In this document: positions 33,591 through 41,524 of the stretch, one piece after another | How positions within the stretch are numbered: the first letter of the stretch is position 1 | Layout of the letters: each line of letters starts with the position of its first letter | Assembly: GCA_035502095.1 (NCBI GenBank) | Contig: DATJUX010000003.1 | Location: 1 to 64,000 of the forward strand | Reading direction: 5' to 3' | From: JAKANT01 sp035502095 | Lineage (GTDB): Bacteria; Pseudomonadota; Gammaproteobacteria; Burkholderiales; Burkholderiaceae_F | Length of the DNA stretch: 64,000 nucleotides | The notes under the pieces: generated by a model | What the model was told of the DNA's origin: nothing | What the model saw: only the letters and a program-made list of their open reading frames with translations | The model's database searches: none | Translations under genes and position numbers: made by a program

Positions 33591-34583
33591 ATGAGCACCC
33601 GCATTCCACGCCGCAAGCTCGGCAGTCTCGAAGTGTCCGCCGTCGGGCTCGGCTGCATGGGCATGTCGGACTTCTACGGTCCTGCCGACGACAAGGCGTC
33701 GGTCGACCTGCTGCACAAGGCGATCGACCTCGGCGTCGACTTCCTCGACACCGCGGACATGTACGGCGTGGGCGCCAACGAGCGCCTGCTGGCCCAGGTG
33801 TTGCGGACGCGACGCAAGGACGTGGTGATCGCCACCAAGTTCGGCAACGTGCGCGCGCCGGACGGCACGCTGCTCGGCATCGACGGGCGCCCCGCATACG
33901 TGCACGAGGCGTGCGACGCCAGCCTGGCGCGGCTCGGCATCGAGCAGATCGATCTCTACTACCAGCATCGCGTCGATCGCAAGGTGCCGATCGAGGAGAC
34001 GGTCGGGGCGATGGCACAACTCGTGAAAGCCGGCAAGGTACGCTATCTCGGCTTGTCGGAGGCCTCGGCCGCGACGATCCGGCGCGCTGCCAGGGTGCAT
34101 CCGATCGCCGCGCTGCAGACCGAATATTCGCTGTGGTCGCGTGATGCCGAAGCGGACGTGCTTCCGCTATGCAAGGAACTCGGCATCGGCTTCGTCGCCT
34201 ACAGCCCGCTCGGGCGCGGCTTTCTCACCGGCGCGATCACGAGTCCCGATGCACTCCATGCGAGCGACTGGCGCCGCCAGAATCCGCGCTTCCTGGCGGA
34301 GAACCTGCCCGCGAACCTGGCACTGGTCGAGGCGATACGGACCATCGCGGCCGCGCGCCGCTGTACACCGGCGCAGCTTGCGCTCGCCTGGGTGCTCGAT
34401 CGCGCGCCGTACATCGTGCCGATCCCCGGCACGCGCCGTCTGGAGCGCTTGCGGGAGAACGCGGCGGCAACCGCGATCGCGCTCACCGACGCCGAGCGCA
34501 CTCGGATCGCGACCGTGCTCGCCGAGCGCCCCGTCGCCGGTGCCCGCTATCCCGCAGCGGGCATGGCCGTGGTCAACGGTTAA
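33591..34583 (+). CDS. Aldo/keto reductase
   Basis: The 330-residue TIM-barrel enzyme of the AKR superfamily has the catalytic set D-Y-K-H: FLDTADMYG (Asp and Tyr at about residues 58-63), VVIATKFG (Lys about 83), and YYQHRVDRKVPIEETVGAMA (His about 125). The NADP-binding end shows PIPGTRRLERLRENAAA. The nearest layout is the AKR13/YhdN-type group. CAGGAG precedes the ATG. It starts 97 bases from the divergent ene-reductase gene, so both may share stress control. Confidence 0.93.
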   Translation: MSTRIPRRKLGSLEVSAVGLGCMGMSDFYGPADDKASVDLLHKAIDLGVDFLDTADMYGVGANERLLAQVLRTRRKDVVIATKFGNVRAPDGTLLGIDGRPAYVHEACDASLARLGIEQIDLYYQHRVDRKVPIEETVGAMAQLVKAGKVRYLGLSEASAATIRRAARVHPIAALQTEYSLWSRDAEADVLPLCKELGIGFVAYSPLGRGFLTGAITSPDALHASDWRRQNPRFLAENLPANLALVEAIRTIAAARRCTPAQLALAWVLDRAPYIVPIPGTRRLERLRENAAATAIALTDAERTRIATVLAERPVAGARYPAAGMAVVNG

Positions 34584-34654
34584 AACCCCTTGCCCCGCTG
34601 CGCGGAGGGCGTAGGCCGGGTTTCGGCAAGCGCGAGCTTGGCGCCGCCGAAGCC

Positions 34655-34676
34655 GGGCGCGCCGGCCGGCGCGCCC
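34655..34676. repeat. 22-base perfect palindrome between convergent genes
   Basis: The site reads GGGCGCGCCGG followed by its reverse complement, with no spacer. It lies between the converging aldo/keto reductase and CorA-type genes, inside a GC-rich stretch with imperfect TTTCGGC/GCCGAAGCC inverted pieces. No T-run follows, so it is not a classic terminator. Confidence 0.5.
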
Positions 34677-34728
34677 GTCGACGGTTGGGGCGGGGCCGAG
34701 CGGGTCAAGACCGCGCGCCAACGCGCTG

Positions 34729-35778
34729 CTAGTCCTTCGACCCCCGCCCGATCCACCGCACCGCGATCCAGGCGATCAGTCCCGTCAGGCCGACGATCAG
34801 GCTCACCATGATCCAGAAGCCGCCATGGTGATCGCCAAGTGGAATGCCGCCCACGTTCATGCCGAACAGGCCCGAGATCAGGTTGATCGGCAGCGCGAGC
34901 ACGGTCACCATGGTCAGGGTGAACAGCGTGCGGGCGTTGGCATCCGAAATGCGCGCCGCCGCTTCCTCCTGCATCAGCTTGATGCGTTCCTGCAGCGATC
35001 CGATGTCGCGCAGGACCACCGCGAATTCCCCACTCGCCTGCTGCAGCCGCTGCGTGTCTTCGGCCGCCACCCACGCGGGTGGATAGGCGAGCGTGCGCGC
35101 GAGCGCGCTCGGCTCGGGCGCCAGCATGCGCTGCAGGCGCACCATGAGGCGCCGCAGGCGGGCCAGCTCGGCGGCGTGTTTCTCGTGGTGGCCCGTCAGC
35201 ACTGCGTCTTCGATGACATCGACACGATCCGTGGCCTTGCGCGCGATGCGCTGCAATTCATCGGCCTGGTCGCGCAGGAGTTCATCCAGCAGGGCCACGC
35301 TGGACCCGAAGCTCGTGCCGTGTTTCGCGGCCATGCGCAGACGATCCACCGAGCGCAGCGGCTGGCGCCGTGCGCTCACGACCAGGTCGCTGCGCACGCT
35401 GACCCAGAGGGTGGCGACGTCGCTGGCATCGAACGCGAAATCGAACGTCACGTCGTTGATCACCGCGAACAGCGCGTCGCCGTCGCGCTCGATCCGCGTC
35501 GAGCGCGATCCCTCGCGCAGCGCCTCGTGGAAGTTATCGCTCAGGTTCGTATGCGTGCGCATCCACGCGTCGGCACCGGCGCGGCTGGCATTCAGGTGCA
35601 GCCAGAGGAAGCCGTCGCCGATCCGGCCGAGCAGCGCTTCGGCTTCTGCGGCCGAGTCGACGGATACCGGCGCGGCGCCTGGGCGGAACAGGTAGGCGCG
35701 GATCAGACCTTGCCGGTCGCCGCCCTCGGAACGAAGCTGCGCCGGAGCAAATGGGATCACAGGCGTGCTGACGGACAC
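34729..35778 (-). CDS. CorA/ZntB-family divalent cation transporter
   Basis: The 349-residue protein has the CorA plan: a long cytosolic alpha/beta domain and helical stalk (about residues 1-285) and two C-terminal membrane helices with the pore signature GMN in SGLFGMNVGGIPLG (about residue 305). The GGIP after GMN is typical of ZntB zinc carriers rather than CorA proper. It starts with GTG at 35778. It moves Zn2+ or Mg2+; I favour zinc by motif. Confidence 0.9.
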   Translation of the reverse strand: MSVSTPVIPFAPAQLRSEGGDRQGLIRAYLFRPGAAPVSVDSAAEAEALLGRIGDGFLWLHLNASRAGADAWMRTHTNLSDNFHEALREGSRSTRIERDGDALFAVINDVTFDFAFDASDVATLWVSVRSDLVVSARRQPLRSVDRLRMAAKHGTSFGSSVALLDELLRDQADELQRIARKATDRVDVIEDAVLTGHHEKHAAELARLRRLMVRLQRMLAPEPSALARTLAYPPAWVAAEDTQRLQQASGEFAVVLRDIGSLQERIKLMQEEAAARISDANARTLFTLTMVTVLALPINLISGLFGMNVGGIPLGDHHGGFWIMVSLIVGLTGLIAWIAVRWIGRGSKD

Positions 35779-35846
35779 GGCTCGGACGCTCTACCCGGGG
35801 ATTGCCCGACGATATGACGAGCCGGTTGCGTTTTCATGACGGGCGG

Positions 35847-35888
35847 AAAGAAAAGCCCCGCGCGATCCGTAGCGGCGGACGGCGGGGC
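35847..35888 (-). terminator. Terminator-like hairpin, outer copy
   Basis: GCCCCGC (35855-35861) pairs with GCGGGGC (35882-35888), with an inner TCCG/CGGA stem, and reads into CTTTTCTTT on the minus strand. It is weaker than the copy at 36044-36086 and about 200 bases downstream of it. Confidence 0.5.
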
Positions 35889-35997
35889 GAAACGCGCAGA
35901 CAGCGCGGAGGGAGGAGACAAGCCGTGCGGCGATTTGCCGCTCGAGTGCAAGTGTCTACAGGCGACGTTGCGGAAGCATTGCGCCGGGCGCGCGCCC

Positions 35998-36012
35998 TGT
36001 TGCATATGAAAT
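35998..36012 (+). promoter_or_regulatory. Copy of the recurrent GTTRCNNNTGAAAY motif
   Basis: The plus strand reads TGTTGCATATGAAAT, flanked by GGCGCGC-type sequence. It is the one copy without a gene start about 75-120 bases away; the nearest start is the CorA-type gene 219 bases to the left. Confidence 0.35.
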
Positions 36013-36043
36013 GGGCGCGCCTCGGCGATGCCCGCCCCCGCAC

Positions 36044-36086
36044 CAAAAAGAAGACCCCGCTCGTCCGCGGCAGCGGACGAGCGGGG
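36044..36086 (-). terminator. Rho-independent terminator of the DUF4148 gene
   Basis: CCCCGCTCGTCCGC and GCGGACGAGCGGGG form a perfect 14-base-pair stem with a GGCA loop. On the minus strand it runs into TCTTCTTTTT. It lies 50 bases after the DUF4148 stop, in the correct orientation. Confidence 0.88.
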
Positions 36087-36135
36087 CCTGAGCGCGCAGG
36101 GGGATGCGCGGGGAGGAAGCGAGATCGTCGGGCGG

Positions 36136-36411
36136 CTATTCGACCGCGGCTTCGCCGTAGACGCGCTTGCTGGCGCGCGCTTCGGCGGCGACCTGGGCAC
36201 GGGTCTTGGTCGACGGCTCGGCGACCATCTTCACGTCCTGTTCGCCGTACGCCACCTGGCCGTGCTGTTGCGCGACCTTCAGGTCGGCGACGACCGCGGC
36301 GCGCGACGCCGAGCTGATGAAGTGCTGCTTCTCGAAACCGTTGGGATCGATGTCGTTCGCGAGCGCGGCGGTCGAGACCAGCAGCGCGGCCAGGGTGATG
36401 ACGGTCTTCAT
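36136..36411 (-). CDS. DUF4148 domain protein (small exported)
   Basis: The 91-residue protein starts with a signal peptide (MKTVITLAALLVSTAALA). The mature part carries the DUF4148-like RAAVVADLKVAQQHGQVAYG and ends with KTRAQVAAEARASKRVYGEA, repeating the helical R..V..D/E pattern of the family. GAGGACAG precedes the ATG. A strong terminator follows, so it is a monocistronic and probably well-expressed periplasmic protein. The function of the family, abundant in Burkholderiales, is unknown. Confidence 0.85.
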   Translation of the reverse strand: MKTVITLAALLVSTAALANDIDPNGFEKQHFISSASRAAVVADLKVAQQHGQVAYGEQDVKMVAEPSTKTRAQVAAEARASKRVYGEAAVE

Positions 36412-36730
36412 GATCTGTCCTCTCGATTGGGGCGATTCGGTTCGGATGTCGCGGAGCCGGTTCGTGCTCTTCGATGAGGACAGTGTGCGTGGCAGCGATT
36501 GCGTGCCCATTTCGAACCACGGTGCGCAGATTTCCGATGCAACAGAGCGCAAGGCGCAATGTCGTTCTGCATGGAGCCGCGTCAGTATTCACCCTTCCGG
36601 GGCGCGTCGCCGGTCGGTCCCCGTTCATGCATCGCGTTGCACGGCACGCTGGATGGCGCCGTTTCACGGCATGAACCGAGGCGACGCTCGTTTCAGCGAT
36701 CCCGGCGGTCGAATTGTCGACGCTCGATCC
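36412..36730. other. Gene-free promoter region of the DUF4148 gene
   Basis: This gap lies between the start of the DUF4148 gene and the end of the universal stress gene, both on the minus strand. It holds one copy of the recurrent motif (36530-36544, minus strand). I see no frame with family features and no strong hairpin with a T-run. Confidence 0.4.
36530..36544 (-). promoter_or_regulatory. Copy of the recurrent GTTRCNNNTGAAAY motif, one mismatch
   Basis: The minus strand reads TGTTGCATCGGAAAT, with G in place of the T before GAAA. It lies 118 bases upstream of the DUF4148 start and on the same strand as that gene. Confidence 0.35.
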
Positions 36731-37168
36731 TTACCGCCACACCAGGACCGGGACCTTCGCGTGTGCCACGACCTTGTTGGTCGTGCTGCCGAGCACGAGC
36801 GCGCGCACGCCGCTGTGGCCATGCGATGCCATCAGGATCAGGTCGCAGCCCTGCTCGGCGGCCACGGCGACGATCGCCTCCCACGGCCGGTCGCCGACGC
36901 GGTGGATCGCGAAACACGCGACATGCTCGGCGCGGGCGATGCGCTCGGCCGGATCGAGCACCTTGTGCGCGTCCTGTGTTGCATGCGCCTCGGCTTCCTG
37001 CGCCTCGCGCATCACCGCGTGCGCGTGCAGCTCGGTCGGGCGGAACACCGGCGTGACGTGCAGCAAGGTCACCTCGGCTTTTATCGAGCGCGCGAAGGCG
37101 ATGCCGCGGCGCGCCGCACGCGCCGATACGTCGGAGCCGTCGAGCGGGAGCAGGATGTGCTGGAACAT
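36731..37168 (-). CDS. Universal stress protein (UspA family)
   Basis: The 145-residue single-domain Usp opens MFQHILLPLDGSDVSARAAR and has the ATP-binding GHSGVRALVLGSTTNKVVAH near residues 115-134. The frame extends 14 codons upstream, but the ATG at 37168 begins the fold. It is divergent from a hemerythrin gene across a 135-base gap that holds an FNR-type box. Usp proteins aid survival under oxygen or energy stress. Confidence 0.93.
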   Translation of the reverse strand: MFQHILLPLDGSDVSARAARRGIAFARSIKAEVTLLHVTPVFRPTELHAHAVMREAQEAEAHATQDAHKVLDPAERIARAEHVACFAIHRVGDRPWEAIVAVAAEQGCDLILMASHGHSGVRALVLGSTTNKVVAHAKVPVLVWR

Positions 37169-37235
37169 ATGCGCCTTGCCGCCTCTTGTGCAGGCAAGTT
37201 TGCGCCTCAAGGCGCAGGATCAATCGCGGCGTCTG

Positions 37236-37249
37236 TTGATCCGCATCAA
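37236..37249. promoter_or_regulatory. FNR/ANR-type binding site between Usp and hemerythrin genes
   Basis: TTGAT-CCGC-ATCAA matches the FNR/ANR consensus TTGAT-N4-ATCAA exactly. Its centre is about 74 bases from the Usp ATG and 61 from the hemerythrin ATG. That fits an activator site near -41.5 with a short leader on at least one side. Control by oxygen or NO is inferred from the site and the genes. Confidence 0.8.
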
Positions 37250-37303
37250 CGTGACCGGCGCACCGTTGTGATCTGCTTCAAGGGCGAAACCGGAGAGCGG
37301 ATC

Positions 37304-37894
37304 ATGGCGCAGCAGTTCCTGGCGCAGTTGTACGCCGAACACAGCTCGCTGGCAGCGGTGCTCAATGCGATGTCGGCGCTGGTGCGAGAGGTGCGGGAGC
37401 GCGGCAAGCGCATCGATCCGCGGGTGTTCCGCGCGATGTTGTATTACCTCGACGTCTTCCTCGAGCGCGAGCATCACCGCAAGGAGGAACTGGTCCTGTT
37501 CCCGCGCATCCGCGCCCGCACCCATGCCGCGGACGGCGCGCTTGCATTGCTCGCCCACGAGCACGAAGCCGGCGAGCGGGCGATCCGCGACCTGGAACAG
37601 GCCTTCCTGCGCTACGAGGAGCACGGCGACTCCGAGTTCGCGGCTTTTGCCGCCAACGCCGACAAGTATGTCGCGCGCTACCTCGACCACATCCGCAAGG
37701 AGGAGCACGAGGTGATGCCGCTCGCCCAGCGCGTCCTCACGGCGGAAGACCGCGCCGCCATCGAGCGCGAGTTCGCCGCGCACCACGATCCGCTTGCGGG
37801 CGCGACGACGGAGACCGATCCCGACGAGCTTTTTCAGCGCATCGTCATGCTCGTGCCGGCGCCTTACGGGGTCGGCACGCCGCTCGACGAATAG
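37304..37894 (+). CDS. Hemerythrin-domain protein
   Basis: The 196-residue four-helix protein carries di-iron ligands in order: AEHSSLAAVLNAM (His about 13), EREHHRKEELVLFPRI (His-His-x-x-Glu about 58-62), AHEHEAGERA (His about 86) and HIRKEEHEVMPLA (His and Glu about 129-135). The layout is like DNRLRE/YtfE-type or cation-binding hemerythrins. ATG at 37304 follows GGAGAG. An FNR-type box lies 55 bases upstream, so it probably senses or buffers O2 or NO, or repairs iron sites, when oxygen is low. Confidence 0.9.
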   Translation: MAQQFLAQLYAEHSSLAAVLNAMSALVREVRERGKRIDPRVFRAMLYYLDVFLEREHHRKEELVLFPRIRARTHAADGALALLAHEHEAGERAIRDLEQAFLRYEEHGDSEFAAFAANADKYVARYLDHIRKEEHEVMPLAQRVLTAEDRAAIEREFAAHHDPLAGATTETDPDELFQRIVMLVPAPYGVGTPLDE

Positions 37895-37901
37895 TCCGCG
37901 G

Positions 37902-38369
37902 TCAGGCCGCGGCGTGCTGGGCCGTGGCCGGTGCGCGCACCAGCAGCACCGGCACCGGCGCCAGGCGCATGATCTGTTCGGCATCGCTGCCGAGCAGGAA
38001 CCGCCCGACTCCGCGGCGTCCATGGGTGCCGATCACGATCAGGTCGGCGCGCCATTTCTTCGCCTCGTCGATCACCAGGTCGCAGATGCGGCCGGTGAGC
38101 GTGTCGACCAGCGTGGTCTCGGCGGCGATGCCCGCGGTGCGCGCCGCGGTCGTCGCCTTGGCAAGAATCTGCTCGCCCGCCTCGCGCATCACGTCGAACA
38201 GTTTCGGCGTCACCGCGGCGGCTTCCGGCGTCACTGCGATCCCGGCGATATCGACCGCATGCAGCAGCATCAATCGCGCGCCGGTGAGGCGAGCGAGCTT
38301 GATCGCTTCGGTCAGCCCGAGGTCGGAGGTGGCGCTTCCGTCCACCGGAACAAGGATTCTTTCGTACAT
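37902..38369 (-). CDS. Universal stress protein (UspA family)
   Basis: The 155-residue Usp opens MYERILVPVDGSATSDLGL and has the nucleotide motif GTHGRRGVGRFLLGSDAEQI near residues 118-137. It lies 17 bases after the FAD oxidoreductase gene on the same strand and is probably cotranscribed with it from the FNR-type site at 40006. It ends 8 bases from the convergent hemerythrin gene. It differs clearly from the Usp at 36731 and is not a recent duplicate. Confidence 0.93.
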   Translation of the reverse strand: MYERILVPVDGSATSDLGLTEAIKLARLTGARLMLLHAVDIAGIAVTPEAAAVTPKLFDVMREAGEQILAKATTAARTAGIAAETTLVDTLTGRICDLVIDEAKKWRADLIVIGTHGRRGVGRFLLGSDAEQIMRLAPVPVLLVRAPATAQHAAA

Positions 38370-38386
38370 CGCAACGTTCTCCCAGG

Positions 38387-39949
38387 TCAACGCATCGACT
38401 TCCACAGTCCAGGTTCGATCGACGCCGCTGCCATCATGCCACCCATGGCGGCGCCGATCACTCCCGGTGTCGCGACGTCCTGCCCGGCGAGGAACAGCCC
38501 GCCTATCGGCGTGCGCGGGCGCAGCGCATGGGTGATGAACCGGCGCGGCGTCGTCTGCAGGCCGAACATGGCGCCGTGTTCCGCGCCCGTGAAGGTGGCG
38601 AGCGAAATCGGCGTCGAGGATTCGATCACACGCACGCACGCGGCGAGTTCGGGGAACCGGGCCTGGAACTGCGCAAGCAGCTGGCGTTCGAGCAGCGCCT
38701 TGAACGCGCGGTAGCTGTCGCTGCGCGCCGCGCCCGGGGTGCCCGCGCGCATGCCGCCCTCCTGGTCCGACCGATCCCAGCGGGCAAAGACACTGCAATC
38801 GACGAGCGCCACCAGTTCGCAGACATGCTGCTGCCGTGGTCCGGGCACGTGCGACGGGTCGCGCAACGACGGGAACGACACGAACAGTGCCGGCGCACGC
38901 GGTTCGTGTTCCGGATCGCGCCACAGCGCATCGACATTCCACGAATCGTAGATCCACTCGTTGGCCGGCGTCGCGCCGCGCGCGACGATGTCGCCCTCGA
39001 GCCCGAGATAGAGCCCGACGAAACCCACCGAGGGTTCGAGCGCGTATCCCTCGGCCGCCCAGCGATAGTCGACCTCGGGCGCCGGCAACCGCAGCAAGGT
39101 GTTGCGAATGCCGATGTCGGAGACCACGCACTCGGCGCCGATCTCCTGGCCGTCGGCCAGGCGCACGCCGAGGACACGCCGGTCGCGGACTTCAATGGCC
39201 GCGACTTCGGCGTTGGTGCGCAGTTCGCCGCCCGCCTCTTCGATCGCGGCGCCGAACACGCGCGCGAACGACGCGGGCCCCCCGACCGGATACCAGGCGC
39301 CATCCATGTAGTGGCGCATCACGGTGGCGTGCAGCGCAAAGCAGCTCTCCGATGGCGGGCTGCCGTAGTCGCCCCAACGGGCGGACAGCACCGCACGTGC
39401 CTGCGGGTCGCGCACGCATTCGGCGACGACTTCCTGCGTCGTCCGCTGCACCCAGCGGTCGATCGAGCGGTGTTTCATCCAGACAAGTGCCGAACCCGCC
39501 ACGTGCGGCACGCAACGGGCGGCAAACAGCGTATCGAGAGCGCTCTGTGCCTGATCCAGCGCCTCGATGTACCGTGTGATGCCTGCGGCCTCGGCGGGAA
39601 ATGCCTTGCTCAGGGCCGCGCCGTAGCGCGACGCCGTAGCGTCGAACGCGATGCTGAAGCCGGGAAACGACACGCGGTCGTAGGCACCCTCGATCGGCGC
39701 CATCTGCAGCCGGTCGCCGACCAGGCCTTCGAACAGGCGCCGGCTCGGCTGCGCCGGGCCGAAGCCGCCGAGATAGTGGACGCCGACGCCAAAGCGGAAC
39801 CCGTCGCGCGAGAACGTCTGGGTCAGTCCGCCGGGCTGCCGGTGCCGCTCGAGCACGAGCACGCGCCGTCCGGCGCGCGCGAGGGCGGTCGCCGCGGTCA
39901 GTCCACCGATGCCAGAACCCACGACGATCGTGTCCGGTTTCGCTTGCAC
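38387..39949 (-). CDS. CrtI/CRTISO-like FAD-dependent oxidoreductase
   Basis: The 520-residue protein opens with the dinucleotide motif TIVVGSGIGGLTAATALARA and RVLVLERHRQPGGLTQTF, as in phytoene desaturase, carotenoid isomerase and retinol saturase relatives. It closes with GGLFLAGQDVATPGVIGAAM, the FAD-binding C-terminal signature. I prefer the GTG at 39949, which places the FNR-type box about 63 bases upstream; a TTG at 39982 would leave only about 30. No carotenoid genes are nearby, so it may act on another polyene or lipid. It leads a pair with a Usp gene. Confidence 0.85.
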   Translation of the reverse strand: MQAKPDTIVVGSGIGGLTAATALARAGRRVLVLERHRQPGGLTQTFSRDGFRFGVGVHYLGGFGPAQPSRRLFEGLVGDRLQMAPIEGAYDRVSFPGFSIAFDATASRYGAALSKAFPAEAAGITRYIEALDQAQSALDTLFAARCVPHVAGSALVWMKHRSIDRWVQRTTQEVVAECVRDPQARAVLSARWGDYGSPPSESCFALHATVMRHYMDGAWYPVGGPASFARVFGAAIEEAGGELRTNAEVAAIEVRDRRVLGVRLADGQEIGAECVVSDIGIRNTLLRLPAPEVDYRWAAEGYALEPSVGFVGLYLGLEGDIVARGATPANEWIYDSWNVDALWRDPEHEPRAPALFVSFPSLRDPSHVPGPRQQHVCELVALVDCSVFARWDRSDQEGGMRAGTPGAARSDSYRAFKALLERQLLAQFQARFPELAACVRVIESSTPISLATFTGAEHGAMFGLQTTPRRFITHALRPRTPIGGLFLAGQDVATPGVIGAAMGGMMAAASIEPGLWKSMR

Positions 39950-40005
39950 GGGGTTCGCTCCGACAATCTCAGTGCGAAGCAAAGCACCGGTGCCGAGGCG
40001 GCGCC

Positions 40006-40019
40006 TTGACTGGCGTCAA
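40006..40019. promoter_or_regulatory. FNR/DNR-type binding site before the FAD oxidoreductase-Usp pair
   Basis: TTGAC-TGGC-GTCAA is a perfect dyad, extended to CCTTGAC/GTCAAGG. It is the variant in which the consensus T/A pair is C/G, known for some ANR/DNR sites. The centre is 63 bases before the preferred GTG at 39949. It is weaker evidence than the exact box at 37236, but the same cluster holds both. Confidence 0.65.
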
Positions 40020-40098
40020 GGCGGGCGGTCGAAGGCAGGTCGCGACACCCATGCGAAGCACAAACGACCGTCCGCGCGGCGGCGCGGTCCGCCCGGGC

Positions 40099-41520
40099 CT
40101 ACTGCGTGGCGTCGTACGCGGACTTGTAAGCCGCGTACCAGTTGCGAGTGTCCTTGTCGTCGGGAAGATGCTCGGCCAGGAACTTCAGCTCGGCCAGGCA
40201 CTTTTCGGCTCGCGAAGCGTTCAGGTAGAGATCCATGAGCCGCCATCGGTAGGCGAGTTCTTCGGGCGCAAGCGCCTTGGCCTGCTCGTACGACTCGATG
40301 GCCTTGGTGATCCAGTTCATTTCGAACAGGTACAGGTCCCCGAGCGTTGCCCGCACGACAGGGTCCTGCGGGTGCTCGGCCGCCTGTGCTTGCAACGCTT
40401 CCACGCGGCCGACCAGGTCGACGGGGTATGCAGGGCGGGACGGTGTTTCGACGTGCGCGCCGTAGATCGGCGGGTCGATGTCGGGCAGCCGGAGGCTGCG
40501 CAGCTGGCTCAGGAACGGGTTGTCGGCATACTTCACGCGGAAATTGACGCTGTCCTCGAAGCGGTGGAAGTACGTCCACGACTTCGGCTCGTCGATGTAC
40601 CACAGGCGGTCGGTTCCGCGCCGCAGGACGATCGGCAGGTTCGAGCCGCCGGGCTGTGGCACCGCCAGGGCCAGGTCGGCGGCGGACAGGAGGCGCAGCG
40701 GACTGGACGACTGCAGGAACCGGGCAATTCGCTGCAGCTGGGCTTCGTCACGCGGCACGACGGCGCGGAAGATGCGGCTGCCCGCGGTCAGCAGCGGCAG
40801 GCGCGGATCGCCGATGCCACGCTGCAGCGACGCCAGGTAGCGTTGCAGGGTTTCGGTCGCGTCGGGGGAGGCGCTGAAAGCATCGAGGTCCGCCACGGGC
40901 AAGCGCTTGATTGCACCTTCGTAGTCCGCGAGCGACTTGCCGTAACCGCGGGCGAGCGCACCGGCGCCGCCCGAGAGAAATTCGTCGTTCAGCCAGGTCG
41001 GACGCGCGGCCGTGCCCGCGTCGCCGCCGGATCCCATGCCGCGCAGGTTCGTCGTGATGATGAGCTCGGACAGGAAGTCCTGCGGCACTTCCGACAACAT
41101 GTAGGTCTTTGCAGCCTCCTCGAGGCGACGGCACAGTACGTCGGGGATGGCGCTTTCCAGTGCGTAGGAGACCTCGATCTTCATCAGGTTCTCCCGCACG
41201 GCGTACACGTACAGCAATCCGCGGCCAGCCTGACGCTCACCGATCCGATACCTGGAGAAGAGCTCGGCGGCGAGTTGCTCGATCGTCTTGTCCGGGGGCA
41301 GGCCTGGCACGAGGACGAGCGCGTTTTCGATGCCCCCCTTGTCCTCGGCAAGCTTCAGGCTCATGCGCAATGCAAGGTCGAAGTCATGCTGGTCGGTCTC
41401 GTTCAGCAGGACGTACCGCGGCCTTTGCGGCGCGTGGTGCGTGCGCCAGGTGGACACTCCCAAGGTGGCAACGACCACGGCCGCCGCCAGGACCAGCGCC
41501 AGGACGGCACGCCTTGGCAT
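40099..41520 (-). CDS. TPM-domain protein with C-terminal TPR-like repeats
   Basis: The 473-residue protein has an N-terminal membrane anchor (about residues 5-24) and a TPM domain (about 38-165) with VLVPGLPPDKTIEQLAAELF, RGLLYVYAVRENLMKIEVSY and the closing region seen in YgcG/TPM phosphatase-like proteins. A middle domain is not recognised. The C-terminus (about 385-465) is TPR-like (VVRATLGDLYLFEMNWITKA then AKALAPEELAYRWRLMDLYL). A TPM-TPR fusion is unusual. It probably acts on the periplasmic side of the membrane. It is four bases from the upstream gene and forms a pair with it. Confidence 0.75.
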   Translation of the reverse strand: MPRRAVLALVLAAAVVVATLGVSTWRTHHAPQRPRYVLLNETDQHDFDLALRMSLKLAEDKGGIENALVLVPGLPPDKTIEQLAAELFSRYRIGERQAGRGLLYVYAVRENLMKIEVSYALESAIPDVLCRRLEEAAKTYMLSEVPQDFLSELIITTNLRGMGSGGDAGTAARPTWLNDEFLSGGAGALARGYGKSLADYEGAIKRLPVADLDAFSASPDATETLQRYLASLQRGIGDPRLPLLTAGSRIFRAVVPRDEAQLQRIARFLQSSSPLRLLSAADLALAVPQPGGSNLPIVLRRGTDRLWYIDEPKSWTYFHRFEDSVNFRVKYADNPFLSQLRSLRLPDIDPPIYGAHVETPSRPAYPVDLVGRVEALQAQAAEHPQDPVVRATLGDLYLFEMNWITKAIESYEQAKALAPEELAYRWRLMDLYLNASRAEKCLAELKFLAEHLPDDKDTRNWYAAYKSAYDATQ

Positions 41521-41524
41521 CGGA

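Larger units (their letters stand above)
35779..36135. other. Gene-free region with two terminator-like hairpins and one motif copy
   Basis: This gap between two minus-strand genes holds two hairpins with A-runs on their left (T-runs on the minus strand), listed separately. After each hairpin is a similar tail (GGGGC, CGCGCAG, GCGGGGAGGA-like), so the unit looks duplicated. A copy of the recurrent motif lies at 35998-36012. No coding frame with family features was found. Confidence 0.5.

Noticed and set aside
37236..37249. Reading the box between Usp and hemerythrin as a chance dyad
   Set aside because: It matches the FNR consensus at all ten fixed bases, lies at a suitable distance from both starts, and flanks the expected kinds of gene, so I kept it as a regulatory site.
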